The notes under the pieces are model-generated. The model was not told the origin of the DNA. It did not search any database and worked only from the letters and a program-made list of their open reading frames with translations. Shown piece by piece: positions 9,208 through 18,023 of a stretch of DNA of 64,000 nt. The position numbers were made by a program, and so were the translations under genes. This DNA is from Streptomyces sp. NBC_01754 (GTDB lineage Bacteria > Actinomycetota > Actinomycetes > Streptomycetales > Streptomycetaceae), in the NCBI RefSeq assembly GCF_035918015.1, contig NZ_CP109132.1:5518001-5582000 (forward strand), in the 5' to 3' direction. Every line of letters starts with the position of its first letter. Within the stretch, counting starts at the first letter, position 1.

Positions 9208-10430
9208 CCGAGCCTCCCCAGCACGTCCAGCAGGTCGTCCGCGAACCGCTCGGTCAGCTCGGTCGGCATGTCGCCCCGCAGCATCATCCGTACGCCCGCC
9301 CGGCCCCGCGCCACGATCGGGAAGAACATCGCGGAGCAGTAGTAGCCACGCCGGTAGAGCTCGGTCGACAGCCGCACCGCACGGTCGTTGTCGCCGACGG
9401 TCACGAACTTGATGTGTGATCCGGTGCCCCGCAGTTCGTGTCCGCGCATCCGCTCGTCGAACAGCTCGACGTTCCGGTCGAGTTGGCGGCGGCGTCGGCC
9501 GAACTCCGGGCTCCGGTGCACCTCCAGGGCGCCCAGGGTCGTGCCGACCGCGGCGGTCCGCATCCCCTGCGACCAGGCCATCGGCCCGGACCGGTAGAGG
9601 AGTTCGAGGATCGCGCGGTCACCGACCATGGCGATGCCGCCCGTGCTGCCGAACGCCTTGGCGATCGAGGCGACGACGATCGTGCGGGGGCCGAGGACGT
9701 CGAACACCGTGCGCGCGTAGCCCTCGCCGCGTTCGCCCACCGCCGACACCGCGTGCGAGTCGTCGAGGTAGACGAACATGCCGTAGCGGTCCTGGAGGTC
9801 CTTGATCCCCTCCAGGTCGGCCAGCCCGCCGGTCGAGTAGACGCCTTCGCCGACGTAGGCCACCCTCGGGTACCGCTTGCAGACGTCCTCCAGGTACCGC
9901 ATGTCGTTGTGGGGGCAGGTCAGCACCAGCGTCTCGTCGGCGAGGACCGGCTTGAGGAAGTTCATGGAGAAGTGCGCGAACCGGTCGAGGACCACCACGA
10001 GCGGATCGGAGCCGGTCAGATGGCCGGAGGCCAGCAGAGGCAGGATCGCCGCGCTCAGCGCGCCGCAGGACACCGACGGCAGGACATGGGTGCCGAAGTG
10101 CTCGGCAAGCTCCTCCTCCAGCCGCTCCGTGATCCCCAGACGGATGCGGAACTCGCCCATGGACAGTCCGGTGATCCGCTCCTCGGCCAGTGCCGCGCGC
10201 CCCGCCTCGACGACCGTGGGGTGGCTGTTGAGCCCCAGGTACGAGCAGGACGACAGATTGGCGAACTCGTGCCCGGTCCGGATGTCACGCAGCCGGTTCT
10301 GGCCTTCGGCCGCGTCGACCACCAGGCCGAGCATCCCGTGGTCCCGGGACAGGCCCCACGCGGCCTCGGCGGCCGGGACCGACTTGGCGTTGTTGCGGTG
10401 GCGGTGCGGGCCCGTGACGTCCTCGCTCAT
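9204..10430 (-). CDS. PLP-dependent alpha-oxoamine synthase
   Basis: 408-aa fold-type I PLP enzyme of the 8-amino-7-oxononanoate synthase / glycine C-acetyltransferase group. These enzymes condense an amino acid with an acyl-CoA and lose CO2, giving an alpha-amino ketone. The PLP lysine is Lys258 in SIAKAFGSTGG, and Asp223/Asp224 with His226 (DDSHAV) sit on the cofactor. The usual GSRxxxG element after YLGL is replaced by MGEFRIRLG, so it is a divergent subgroup and the acyl or amino donor may be unusual. The start overlaps the esterase stop (ATGA). Such enzymes form the ketomethylene in ketomemicin-type pseudopeptides (recalled knowledge), which is a candidate role here. Confidence 0.87.
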   Translation of the reverse strand: MSEDVTGPHRHRNNAKSVPAAEAAWGLSRDHGMLGLVVDAAEGQNRLRDIRTGHEFANLSSCSYLGLNSHPTVVEAGRAALAEERITGLSMGEFRIRLGITERLEEELAEHFGTHVLPSVSCGALSAAILPLLASGHLTGSDPLVVVLDRFAHFSMNFLKPVLADETLVLTCPHNDMRYLEDVCKRYPRVAYVGEGVYSTGGLADLEGIKDLQDRYGMFVYLDDSHAVSAVGERGEGYARTVFDVLGPRTIVVASIAKAFGSTGGIAMVGDRAILELLYRSGPMAWSQGMRTAAVGTTLGALEVHRSPEFGRRRRQLDRNVELFDERMRGHELRGTGSHIKFVTVGDNDRAVRLSTELYRRGYYCSAMFFPIVARGRAGVRMMLRGDMPTELTERFADDLLDVLGRLG

Positions 10431-11341
10431 CGGGCGCCCGCCGCCTGGGAGCGGAGCCAGTCCCCGAGCCGGGTGACGGCCTCGCGGGCCTTGGCCAGCC
10501 GGGCGTGGTGCAGATGCCACACGTGCACCATTCCGGGCCAGACCTCCAGCACGCCGGTGGACCCGGCACGGCGGAGTCCGGCCACGAACCGTTCCGCGTC
10601 ACTGAGCAGGACCTCGCGGCTGCCCACCTGGACGAGCACCGGCGGCAGACCGGCGAGATCTCCGTACAGCGGGGACGCGTACGGGACGGTCGGCGCGGTT
10701 CCCGCCAGGTACGACCCGGTGACCAGGGCCACGACGTCCTCGCTGAGCATGGGGTCCTCGTCCGCCAGCGCGTGATGGCTCTCCCCGGTGCCGGCGAGGT
10801 CGGTCCACGGTGACACGCACGCCGCCGCGGCCGGCAGCGGCAGACCCTCGTCGCGGAGCCGGAGCAGCGTCGCGAGCACCAGGCCGCCGCCCGCCGAGTC
10901 GCCCGCGAAGACCACGTCGCAGGGGGCGACCCCCTCGGCGAGGAGGCTCCGGTGGGCGGCCACCGCGTCGTCGAGCGCAGCCGGGTAGGGGTGCTCGGGG
11001 GCCCGCCGGTAGTCCACGAAGAACATCCGGCAACGGGCGGCCCTGCCGATCTCCGACACCATCGCGCCGTGGCTGCGCAGCGATCCGTAGACGTAGCCGC
11101 CGCCATGGAGGAACAGCCCGGTCCGGGAGCCCTCCACGTCCGGCGGGGTCAGCAGATACCCGCCGTCGCGCACCTCGACCACGATGTCGTCGGCGATCGG
11201 CGTGCCCCAGGAGTCGTAGAACACCCGGGCCTCGTCGATGTCCGCGGGCCAGTCGTCCGCCGAGAGCGCCGTCAGGAGCTCCTCGAGCTCCACCCGGTCG
11301 CTCCTGGACATGACCGGTACACCGGTTGGGGTGGACGTCAT
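10427..11341 (-). CDS. Alpha/beta hydrolase (hormone-sensitive-lipase type)
   Basis: 304-aa esterase-like protein. The oxyanion motif HGGGY (about residues 79-83) and the nucleophile elbow GDSAGGG (Ser149) are clear, and the late His lies in GMVHVWHL (about residue 273); the acid is probably in SREVLLSDA. In this setting it may hydrolyse an acyl-CoA, an ester or a lactone, or release an intermediate. No signal peptide is seen, so it acts in the cytoplasm. Coupled on both sides by four-base ATGA overlaps. Confidence 0.87.
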   Translation of the reverse strand: MTSTPTGVPVMSRSDRVELEELLTALSADDWPADIDEARVFYDSWGTPIADDIVVEVRDGGYLLTPPDVEGSRTGLFLHGGGYVYGSLRSHGAMVSEIGRAARCRMFFVDYRRAPEHPYPAALDDAVAAHRSLLAEGVAPCDVVFAGDSAGGGLVLATLLRLRDEGLPLPAAAACVSPWTDLAGTGESHHALADEDPMLSEDVVALVTGSYLAGTAPTVPYASPLYGDLAGLPPVLVQVGSREVLLSDAERFVAGLRRAGSTGVLEVWPGMVHVWHLHHARLAKAREAVTRLGDWLRSQAAGAR

Positions 11342-12240
11342 CGCCGCGTCTCACCGCCCTGGGCGCCGACCGGGCCGATACCGCGGTGGTAGCGCTCGCG
11401 TGCGGCCTCGTCCGGCACCCGTGAGCCGGGCCGGGGGACCTCCAGGCCGTAGTGCCGGTACCACTTCGCCAGCTCGACGCCCTCGGCGAACTGGTACTCC
11501 AGGTGCCGGATCGGGCGGCGCGCGGGCTCGGCCGGGTCGGCGGCTCGGGGCTCGGAACCGGCGTGTGCCAGCCCGCCGTCCACCTCGTTCAGCAGGACGA
11601 CCATCACCAGGTCGGCACTCAGGTCGACGTCCACCGCGCTCGCGTGCTCGGCCAGGATCCGCCCGGCGTGCTCCTCCTTGACCGCGACGTTGAAGCTGTG
11701 CGGCATCAGCTCGATCAGATCGGCCGGGGCCACTCCCGCGTCACGGCAGTAGGCGCGGGTGTCGCAGACGACGGGGACGCCGCCCTCGATGTTGGTGTTG
11801 GGGCCGTAGATGTTCCCGATGAACGGTGTGGCGGCGTCGAAGTGCACACACTTGGTCGTCAGGAACTCGCGCTCGGTGGTGTGGTCACCGTTCGGGGTGA
11901 AGTGGGTGTTCTTGTTGTATCCGTCCACGTCCATGCCGGCGATGCGGTCGTAGTCCATCGCCACGGGGCTGAACGGCGCGACGTCCACCCGCTCACCGAA
12001 GGCACGGAACAGCGACTCCAGATAGTCGCGGCCCACCGAGGCACCCCGCTCGTCGTGGACGTCCAGTCCGTGGTGCGTCAGCACGTCGGCCACGCCGCGG
12101 CAGACGGCGACGCCGGCCCCGGTGGTGAGGAGACGCACCAGCTCCGGGACGAGTGTGCCGTCGACGGCCCGCAGTCGTCCGTCGACCAGTTCGGTCCGGT
12201 GGGCTGAGACATCGATGATCGCGTCCTGCGAGAAGGTCAT
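11338..12240 (-). CDS. Unknown HxD-motif protein (possible Fe(II) oxygenase)
   Basis: 300-aa protein that I do not recognise with confidence. It contains KCVHFDAATPFIGNIYGPN at residues 130-148. The His133-x-Asp135 pair followed by a conserved-looking NIYGPN block suggests a metal-binding double-stranded beta-helix enzyme of the clavaminate-synthase or non-haem iron type, but I cannot point to the third ligand. The C-terminal third (about 240-300) is basic and tryptophan/tyrosine rich. The ATG at 12240 gives a TGATG coupling to the CitE-like gene; a GTG one codon earlier is possible. A role in oxidising the amino-acid-derived chain is a guess from context. Confidence 0.5.
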   Translation of the reverse strand: MTFSQDAIIDVSAHRTELVDGRLRAVDGTLVPELVRLLTTGAGVAVCRGVADVLTHHGLDVHDERGASVGRDYLESLFRAFGERVDVAPFSPVAMDYDRIAGMDVDGYNKNTHFTPNGDHTTEREFLTTKCVHFDAATPFIGNIYGPNTNIEGGVPVVCDTRAYCRDAGVAPADLIELMPHSFNVAVKEEHAGRILAEHASAVDVDLSADLVMVVLLNEVDGGLAHAGSEPRAADPAEPARRPIRHLEYQFAEGVELAKWYRHYGLEVPRPGSRVPDEAARERYHRGIGPVGAQGGETRR

Positions 12241-13148
12241 CACTGTGGTCCGTCGATTCCTCGGTGTGGGTGCTGGGCGGTTTCGGCGTCGGGCGCGTGG
12301 AGCTGGAGCATGCGCTGCGCCCGCAGTACGAACGGCGGGGCCAGTACGCGGTCCTTCTCGACCGCGAAGCCGTAGGGAGTGGCGGCGTAGTCCGCGACCA
12401 CGCGCCGGTATTCGGCGATCTCGTCCGGGCCGACCGTGAACGTCTCGGCGATCACGTCGACCTGCCGGGGGTGGATGGCCGCCTTACCGGTGAACCCGGC
12501 GTTCCGGGCCGCCCGGCACTGTGCGGCGACGACGGCGAGGTCGTGCAGTTCGAACGAGTTGGTGTCGATGGCGGGCAGCCGGTACCTGGCCGCCGCGACG
12601 CAGAGCCGCGCCCGCGCGTGGTCGAGGTAGCTCTCGTTCTCGGCGTACAGCTCGGCCGTCAGGTCCGCCTGGCCGAAGCACAGGCCGTCGCTCACCGCCG
12701 CGATGCCGAAGGCGTTCTCGACGGAGTCCACCGACTCGACGAAGCTGCAGATCCGCGGCGGTCGCGAGGTGCGCGCCAGCAGCGACCGGTAGACCGCCAC
12801 ATCGCCGGGGCCGTTGATCTTGGGGACGAAGACGACGTCGACCGGGACACCGCCGATCACGGCGTCCATGTCGAGCAGGGCCCTCATGTCCTCCAGGCCG
12901 TCGGGGGTCGCGACGGTGTTCACCCGCACGCCGAGGGAGGGCAGGCCGGCCCGGGTCAGGTCCGCCCCCGCCAGCATCGCGCGCGCCTCGGCCTTCCTGG
13001 CCGGGTGGATGGAGTCCTCCAGGTCCAGGACCAGCATGTCGGCGCGGACCCGCCCCGGCTCGGCCACGGACGCCAGCAGCAGCGCCGGGGTGTACAGGAG
13101 GCTCGCGGACGGTCTCATCGCGCGCCGTCCCGTCATGTGCGGCCCCAT
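12240..13148 (-). CDS. CitE-like (HpcH/HpaI) C-C bond lyase/aldolase
   Basis: 302-aa TIM-barrel protein of the citrate-lyase-beta/malyl-CoA-lyase family. It shows MLVLDLEDSIHP (residues 38-49), Arg75 in GVRVNT, Lys110 in VFVPKI, and the Mg2+ ligands Glu138 (SFVESVDS) and Asp162 (CFGQADL). The family makes or breaks beta-hydroxyacyl-CoA thioesters by Claisen or aldol chemistry with acyl-CoA and an oxo acid or aldehyde. The start at 13148 gives TGATG coupling to the oxygenase gene; an in-frame ATG lies 12 bases later. With the adjacent MaoC-type hydratase it recalls mesaconyl-CoA/methylmalyl-CoA chemistry of the ethylmalonyl-CoA pathway. Confidence 0.88.
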   Translation of the reverse strand: MGPHMTGRRAMRPSASLLYTPALLLASVAEPGRVRADMLVLDLEDSIHPARKAEARAMLAGADLTRAGLPSLGVRVNTVATPDGLEDMRALLDMDAVIGGVPVDVVFVPKINGPGDVAVYRSLLARTSRPPRICSFVESVDSVENAFGIAAVSDGLCFGQADLTAELYAENESYLDHARARLCVAAARYRLPAIDTNSFELHDLAVVAAQCRAARNAGFTGKAAIHPRQVDVIAETFTVGPDEIAEYRRVVADYAATPYGFAVEKDRVLAPPFVLRAQRMLQLHAPDAETAQHPHRGIDGPQ

Positions 13149-14101
13149 CACGCGCCGTCCCTTCCGAACAGCAGGTTCATCTTCTGGAGCGAGAAGTCCT
13201 CGTAGCGGATCGGCTCGTACTTCGGGGGGCGGTCCGCGGCGAACTTCGGGAAGCATTCGATGACCGTGTCGTCGTTGGCGAGCTTGAAGAACACGACGGA
13301 CTGCCGTCGCCGTTCCGCGAGCCGGACCCGGTGCGGTGTCGACACGTACTCGTCGTTCGACCAACGGGCCATCAGGTCACCGATGTTGACGATGAAGCTG
13401 TCGCGTTCCGCGACCTCGATGTCCAGCCAGCGGCCGGAGCGGTCCTGGAGCTGTAGACCCGGGCCGTCCTGGGTGAGCAGGGTGATCAGGGTGCCGTCGG
13501 TGTGCTGTCCCATGCCCTGGTCGTTCAGGAACTCCGCGTCGGCTCCCGGGTAGAGGTGCGAGCGGAGCGAGTCGTTGGAGGTGTTCGTCCGGGTGGCGAA
13601 GAAGTCGCGCGGCAGGTCCAGGGCCAGTGCCAGCAGCTCGGCGATCCGGCCCGCCACGGTCTCGCAGGCGGCGAAGTAGCGTTTCAACGCGGCGCGCAGC
13701 TCCACCCCCGACGCGTCGTCGGGGAACGGCAGGTCCTCGTCGTCCCGCAGGATCAGCCGTCCCACACTGAACTTCTCGACGTAGTCCGCGGGCATTCCCC
13801 GCTTGCCGGTGTAGGCGTAGGCGTTCTCGGAGAGCAGGGCGCTGTACCCGTACGGGCTGTAGTCGCTGTCGCCGGACGCGGTGGAGGTGCGCATCGCGAA
13901 CTCGCGTTTGGTGTCCGCCGGGAGCCGGAAGAAGCGCAGCGACGCGGCGTAGGCGTCGTCGAAGACCTCGGGTGGGATGCCGTGGCCACGGACGACGAAG
14001 AAGCCGGTCTCGCGGCACGCGTCGGAGATCCTGTCGGCGATCTCGCGCTCGGCGTCCGTACGCTCCGAATGCGCCGGGTCCAGAGAGATTACCGGGATCA
14101 T
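13148..14101 (-). CDS. 2-oxoglutarate/Fe(II) oxygenase, isopenicillin-N-synthase type
   Basis: 317-aa non-haem iron oxygenase. The facial triad is complete: His200 and Asp202 (HTDG) and His257 (STPHRV), with the RxS motif Arg266-Gln-Ser268 that binds 2-oxoglutarate's carboxylate. The DIOX_N-type N-terminal segment ends before residue ~110. It could hydroxylate, desaturate or cyclise an intermediate. The ATG overlaps the MaoC gene stop (ATGA) and its own stop touches the CitE gene. No feature distinguishes an IPNS-like oxidase from a 2OG-dependent hydroxylase beyond the RxS motif, which favours 2OG use. Confidence 0.9.
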   Translation of the reverse strand: MIPVISLDPAHSERTDAEREIADRISDACRETGFFVVRGHGIPPEVFDDAYAASLRFFRLPADTKREFAMRTSTASGDSDYSPYGYSALLSENAYAYTGKRGMPADYVEKFSVGRLILRDDEDLPFPDDASGVELRAALKRYFAACETVAGRIAELLALALDLPRDFFATRTNTSNDSLRSHLYPGADAEFLNDQGMGQHTDGTLITLLTQDGPGLQLQDRSGRWLDIEVAERDSFIVNIGDLMARWSNDEYVSTPHRVRLAERRRQSVVFFKLANDDTVIECFPKFAADRPPKYEPIRYEDFSLQKMNLLFGRDGA

Positions 14102-14601
14102 CCGTCGGCCTCCTGCCGGGGGACGAGAATCGTCCGCTCGAACTCGATCACTGTCGTGCCGTCCTGGTTCAGGCCGTGGGTACGTACCGTCACGATCCCC
14201 TCGCCGGGCCGCTTGCCGGACTTCCGCTTGGCGAGGACGTGGGTCCGCGCGTGGAGCGTGTCGCCCACGAACACCGGGGCGGTCAGCCGCACCTTGTCCC
14301 AGCCGAGGTTGGCGACACACTTGGAGCTGATGGTGGCCACGGTCATCCCGTTGACGATCCCGAAGGTGACCAGGCTCGACACCACGATCCGGCCGAACCG
14401 GGACTGCTCCGCGTGGACGGCGTCGATGTGCAACGGGTGCTGGTTGAGGCAGAGCAGAGAGCTCCACACGTTGTCGGTCATGGTGATCGTCCGGCCGGGC
14501 CGGTGCTCGACGACCTCGCCGGGGACGAAGTCCTCGTAGACCATGCCGTTGTCCTCCCGGTAGACCCCGGGGCCGACAGCGACGACAGAGTTGTCCTTCA
14601 C
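14098..14601 (-). CDS. MaoC-family hydratase/dehydratase (hot-dog fold)
   Basis: 167-aa single hot-dog-domain protein. The hydratase-2-like signature appears as [13 protein letters not shown] (residues 52-64); the usual catalytic Asp of the GDxNPxH motif is replaced by Asn53, which I believe is common in the mesaconyl-CoA-hydratase-like subgroup. The following [14 protein letters not shown] fits the family. It starts with GTG preceded by GGAGAAGGAG and sharing GTGA with the LeuA-like stop. A paired CitE-like lyase is encoded two genes downstream, so hydration or dehydration of a branched acyl-CoA is the likely job. Confidence 0.86.
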   Translation of the reverse strand: MKDNSVVAVGPGVYREDNGMVYEDFVPGEVVEHRPGRTITMTDNVWSSLLCLNQHPLHIDAVHAEQSRFGRIVVSSLVTFGIVNGMTVATISSKCVANLGWDKVRLTAPVFVGDTLHARTHVLAKRKSGKRPGEGIVTVRTHGLNQDGTTVIEFERTILVPRQEADG

Positions 14602-16247
14602 CGCTCTCCTTCTCCGATGCCGGCCCGGCGCAACGCGGACCGGGCCGATCCGTGCGCCGCGTCGGCGGCGGTGGCGGCCAGGCCGACGCCCCAGAACGTC
14701 CGGCCGCCCTCGTCCAGCGCCGCGAAGCAGGCCGCCGACCCGCCGTTCGCGACGGCCGGGCCGGTGACCACGGCGTGCGTGAACTCGATTCCGTGCGCCA
14801 CGACGAGTTCCGCGACGGCCTTCTCGTCCCAAGCGTCCTTCGTGTCTCTCACGTCCTTGTTCTGGTCCCCGTCGGCATCGGCGGACGCGCGGACCGCGGG
14901 CACCGCCTCGTCGACGCGGTAGGTCTTCCTGAACAGCCGCCAGATCTCGGCCGGTTCCAGTTCCCGCCCCATGCTGTCGGCGGTGTCCTGGACCACGGCC
15001 GCGAAGTCCCGCCGCAGTCCCACCGGCAGGTCGATTCCCCAACCGGCCCTCAGCACATAGGCGATGCCGCCCTTGCCCGACTGGCTGTTGACCCGGATGA
15101 TCGCCCGGTAGTCGCGGCCGACGTCCTTCGGGTCGATCGGCAGATACGGCACCTGCCAGGGCAGTTCGGCGACGTTCCGGCCCTCGCGCTCGGCACGGGC
15201 GGCCAGCGCGGACAGCCCCTTGGCGACGGCGTCCTGATGGGTGCCCGAGAAGGCGGTGTACACCAGGTCCCCGGCGTACGGGTGCCGGGGATGCACCGGC
15301 AGTTGGTTGCAGTCCTCGACGATCTCGCGGAGGGCGTCGATGTCGGAGATCTCCAGCCGGGGGTCGACCCCGCTGCTGAACAGGTTGAGCGCCAGCGTCA
15401 CCAGGCAGACGTTCCCGGTGCGTTCGCCGTTGCCGAAGAGCGTGCCCTCGACCCGGTCGGCCCCGGCCAGCACCGCCAGTTCCGCCGACGCGACGGCGGT
15501 GCCCCGGTCGTTGTGCGGGTGCACCGACAGGACGATCGACTCCCGGCGGTCGAGATTGCGGTGCATCCACTCCACCTGGTCGGCGAAGACATGGGGTGAG
15601 TGGGTCTCCACGGTGGTGGGGAGGTTCAGCACCAGTGGCCTGCCGGGGGCGGCGTCGACTACCTCCGCGACCCGGTCGGCGATCTCCAGCACGAACTCCG
15701 GCTCGGTCAGGTTGAACGTCTCCGGCGAGTACTCGAACCGGATGTCCGTCCCGGTCGCCCGGTCCGCCAGCCGCATCATGTGCTCGGCCCCTTCGACGGC
15801 CATGCGCAGGACCTCGTCCCGCGACATACCGAACACCACCTCGCGCCACAGGCACGCTGTCGCGTGGCACAAATGCACCGTGGCTCGTTCGGCTCCGCGA
15901 ATTGCCTCGAAGGTCCGCTCGATCAGTTCGGGACGGGCCGGAGTGAAAACCGACACCGTCACATCGTCCGGAATTCCCTCCTTGACGACCAACTCCCGGA
16001 CGAATTCGAAATCGTCATTACTCGCCGCCGGATATCCGATCTCGATGTCCTTGAAACCCGTCGCGACGAGCAGATCGAACATCCGCTGCTTCCGACGTGC
16101 GTCCATGGGGTCGGCCAGTGCCTGATTTCCGTCCCGGAGATCGACCGAGGCCCAGATCGGAGCACGGTCGAGCACTCGGTCGGGCCACCGCCGGGACCAG
16201 CCGGCAGTAGGCGCCGGCTCGGTCCGCGCATAGCGGTGGAAAGGCAT
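14598..16247 (-). CDS. 2-isopropylmalate synthase homologue (LeuA-like)
   Basis: 549-aa HMG-like TIM-barrel synthase of actinobacterial LeuA type that would condense acetyl-CoA with an alpha-keto acid. It shows LRDGNQAL (Arg38, Asp39), the metal ligands His243 and His245 (SVHPHNDRG), and [19 protein letters not shown]. The C-terminal LeuA regulatory domain is present but carries a charged Asp/Lys-rich insert around residues 460-480. It is first in the minus-strand operon rather than near leuC/leuD (36 kb away), so it is a pathway paralogue making a special 2-alkylmalate. The start at 16247 (MPFHRY) fits LeuA N-termini; a GTG at 16316 would add 23 residues. Confidence 0.9.
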   Translation of the reverse strand: MPFHRYARTEPAPTAGWSRRWPDRVLDRAPIWASVDLRDGNQALADPMDARRKQRMFDLLVATGFKDIEIGYPAASNDDFEFVRELVVKEGIPDDVTVSVFTPARPELIERTFEAIRGAERATVHLCHATACLWREVVFGMSRDEVLRMAVEGAEHMMRLADRATGTDIRFEYSPETFNLTEPEFVLEIADRVAEVVDAAPGRPLVLNLPTTVETHSPHVFADQVEWMHRNLDRRESIVLSVHPHNDRGTAVASAELAVLAGADRVEGTLFGNGERTGNVCLVTLALNLFSSGVDPRLEISDIDALREIVEDCNQLPVHPRHPYAGDLVYTAFSGTHQDAVAKGLSALAARAEREGRNVAELPWQVPYLPIDPKDVGRDYRAIIRVNSQSGKGGIAYVLRAGWGIDLPVGLRRDFAAVVQDTADSMGRELEPAEIWRLFRKTYRVDEAVPAVRASADADGDQNKDVRDTKDAWDEKAVAELVVAHGIEFTHAVVTGPAVANGGSAACFAALDEGGRTFWGVGLAATAADAAHGSARSALRRAGIGEGER

Positions 16248-16541
16248 GGATGAGGCGTCCTGCACAACTCCCCGATTTTCTCCGGGGAGAGACAACGGTG
16301 AATCAGTGGTTCGCACTCCCGCACTGCCCCTCTCTCGCCGCTCTCAGCGATTCGACAGTACGGAACGTCCACCTCGGCAGGGAAGTAGGTGATCCCCTGT
16401 ACCGGACCCTGGATTCGGAACAATAAGGGCACCCGGACCGGACCGGCCGGTTTCACGGTTGACGCGACGGGTTTCGGCGCGGCTAGGATTTCGCAGCATT
16501 GCTCGGCACGAATTCACCGCCTCTTGTGAAATGGCAGGTTC
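16248..16541. promoter_or_regulatory. Divergent promoter region between cluster operons
   Basis: This 294-base gap separates the LeuA-like operon (minus) from the exporter-reductase operon (plus) and must hold both promoters. On the plus strand TTGACG at 16459-16464 and TAGGAT at 16484-16489 resemble a vegetative promoter with a rather long 19-base spacer. I could not assign a minus-strand promoter or an operator with confidence. Confidence 0.45.
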
Positions 16542-17933
16542 ATGGCCGACACGACCGGTCTCGAAAACCACACGTCCGACCTGGGCGACACGACTCCGCG
16601 GCCCGGCCGCGTCCTGACGGTGGCCAGCCTGGCGTACGGGATGATCGTCATCGACATCAGCATCGTCCACATCGCGATCCCGGCGATCCGCGCCGACCTC
16701 CACGCGAGCCTGCCGACGATGCAGCTCGTCATCAACGCGTACACGATCGTCCTCGCCAGCCTGCTGCTGGCCGGGTCCGGGGCGGTCGGACGGTTCGGCG
16801 CGGTGCCGATGTTCCGTCTCGGCGTCGCGGTGTTCGGAGTGACGTCCCTGCTGTGCGGCATCGCCCCCGACGGCGGCGTGCTCGTCGTCATGCGGGCATC
16901 GCAGGGGCTCGGGGCGGTGCTGGTCGTGCCGGCCACCCTGGTGATGCTCACCGACACCTACAAGGATCCGGACGGCCGCGCGAAAGCCATCTCCATATGG
17001 GCGATGGCCGCCGGAAGCCCGGTGGCGTTCGCTCCCCTCTTCGGTGGGGCCCTGGTCGAAGCGGCGGGGTGGCGGAGCATCTTCCTGATCAACGTGCCGG
17101 TCGTCCTCGTCGTCCTGTGGCTCTCGGCCCGCCACATGCCCCAGAAGGGCCGGGGCGCGCGCGGAGAACCCCAGGACATGGTGGGCCAGCTCCTCGCCAT
17201 CGTCTTCCTCGGCTGTGTCGCACTGACGCTCGCGGAGGGCCAGGATCTGGGATGGACACGGCCACTGCCCGTGGTGACATCGGTGACGGCTCTCGTCGCC
17301 CTCGCCGCCTTCGTGGTCAGACAGCGCCGGTACGCGTTCCCCATGATCCCGGGCGACCTGTTCCGGGCCCCCGGGTTCCGCGGTTTCGTCACGGTGGGCC
17401 TGCTGCTCTTCGCCGGCTACTACGGACTGGTGTTCTCCCTCAGTGTGTACCTCCAACAGGTACGGGGATACGACCCGGTCACCACCGCGCTGTGCTTCCT
17501 GCCCTCCGCCCTGCCCATCACCTTCATGCCCCTGGTCGCCGGACGCGTCAACGCCGGATTCGGCGCCAGAAGGGTCCTGGGCGTCGCGACAGCGCTCTCC
17601 CTGGCAGGCGGCGCGACGCTGTTCCTCATCGGCGGCCACGCCCCGGTCGGCACCGGCATCGGACTCGCGTTCGTCGGACTCGGCTTCGGCCTGGCCACCG
17701 TTCCGCAGATCACCCTGGTCATGGAGACGGCCCCTCCGCACCGCGCGGCCCTGGCCGGCGGACTGATGTCGGTGGGCCGGCAGGCGGGATCCCTGATCGG
17801 CGTCGCCCTGATCGGCGGCCTCCACTCGGGAGACGGCATCGCCGCGCCGGCGCTCACCGTCGTCGTGATCTATCTGCTGATGGCGCTCGCCGCGGGCCTC
17901 GGCAGGCGACGGCCGGCCGCCCGCACGGCCTGA
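16542..17933 (+). CDS. DHA2-family MFS drug exporter (EmrB/QacA type)
   Basis: 463-aa membrane protein with roughly 14 hydrophobic segments and the 14-TM DHA2 pattern: an N-terminal VIDISIVHIAIPAI helix corresponding to the family's motif with a membrane Asp, then INAYTIVLAS and GGALVEAAGWRSIFLINVP (motif C/first-half signature). Proton-driven export of a hydrophobic or peptidic product is expected. It is transcribed divergently from the biosynthetic operon and lies 90 bases ahead of the carboxylic acid reductase, so it is probably the second exporter of this cluster. The ribosome-binding site (GGCAGG) is weak. Confidence 0.9.
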   Translation: MADTTGLENHTSDLGDTTPRPGRVLTVASLAYGMIVIDISIVHIAIPAIRADLHASLPTMQLVINAYTIVLASLLLAGSGAVGRFGAVPMFRLGVAVFGVTSLLCGIAPDGGVLVVMRASQGLGAVLVVPATLVMLTDTYKDPDGRAKAISIWAMAAGSPVAFAPLFGGALVEAAGWRSIFLINVPVVLVVLWLSARHMPQKGRGARGEPQDMVGQLLAIVFLGCVALTLAEGQDLGWTRPLPVVTSVTALVALAAFVVRQRRYAFPMIPGDLFRAPGFRGFVTVGLLLFAGYYGLVFSLSVYLQQVRGYDPVTTALCFLPSALPITFMPLVAGRVNAGFGARRVLGVATALSLAGGATLFLIGGHAPVGTGIGLAFVGLGFGLATVPQITLVMETAPPHRAALAGGLMSVGRQAGSLIGVALIGGLHSGDGIAAPALTVVVIYLLMALAAGLGRRRPAARTA

Positions 17934-18023
17934 GCGCTGTCCGTACCGGCCGTCCCGGCCGCCGGACGTACGGCCTACGAAGCAAGCATCGGACCATCGG
18001 CCCCCTCACCCATCGGAGCGCGC

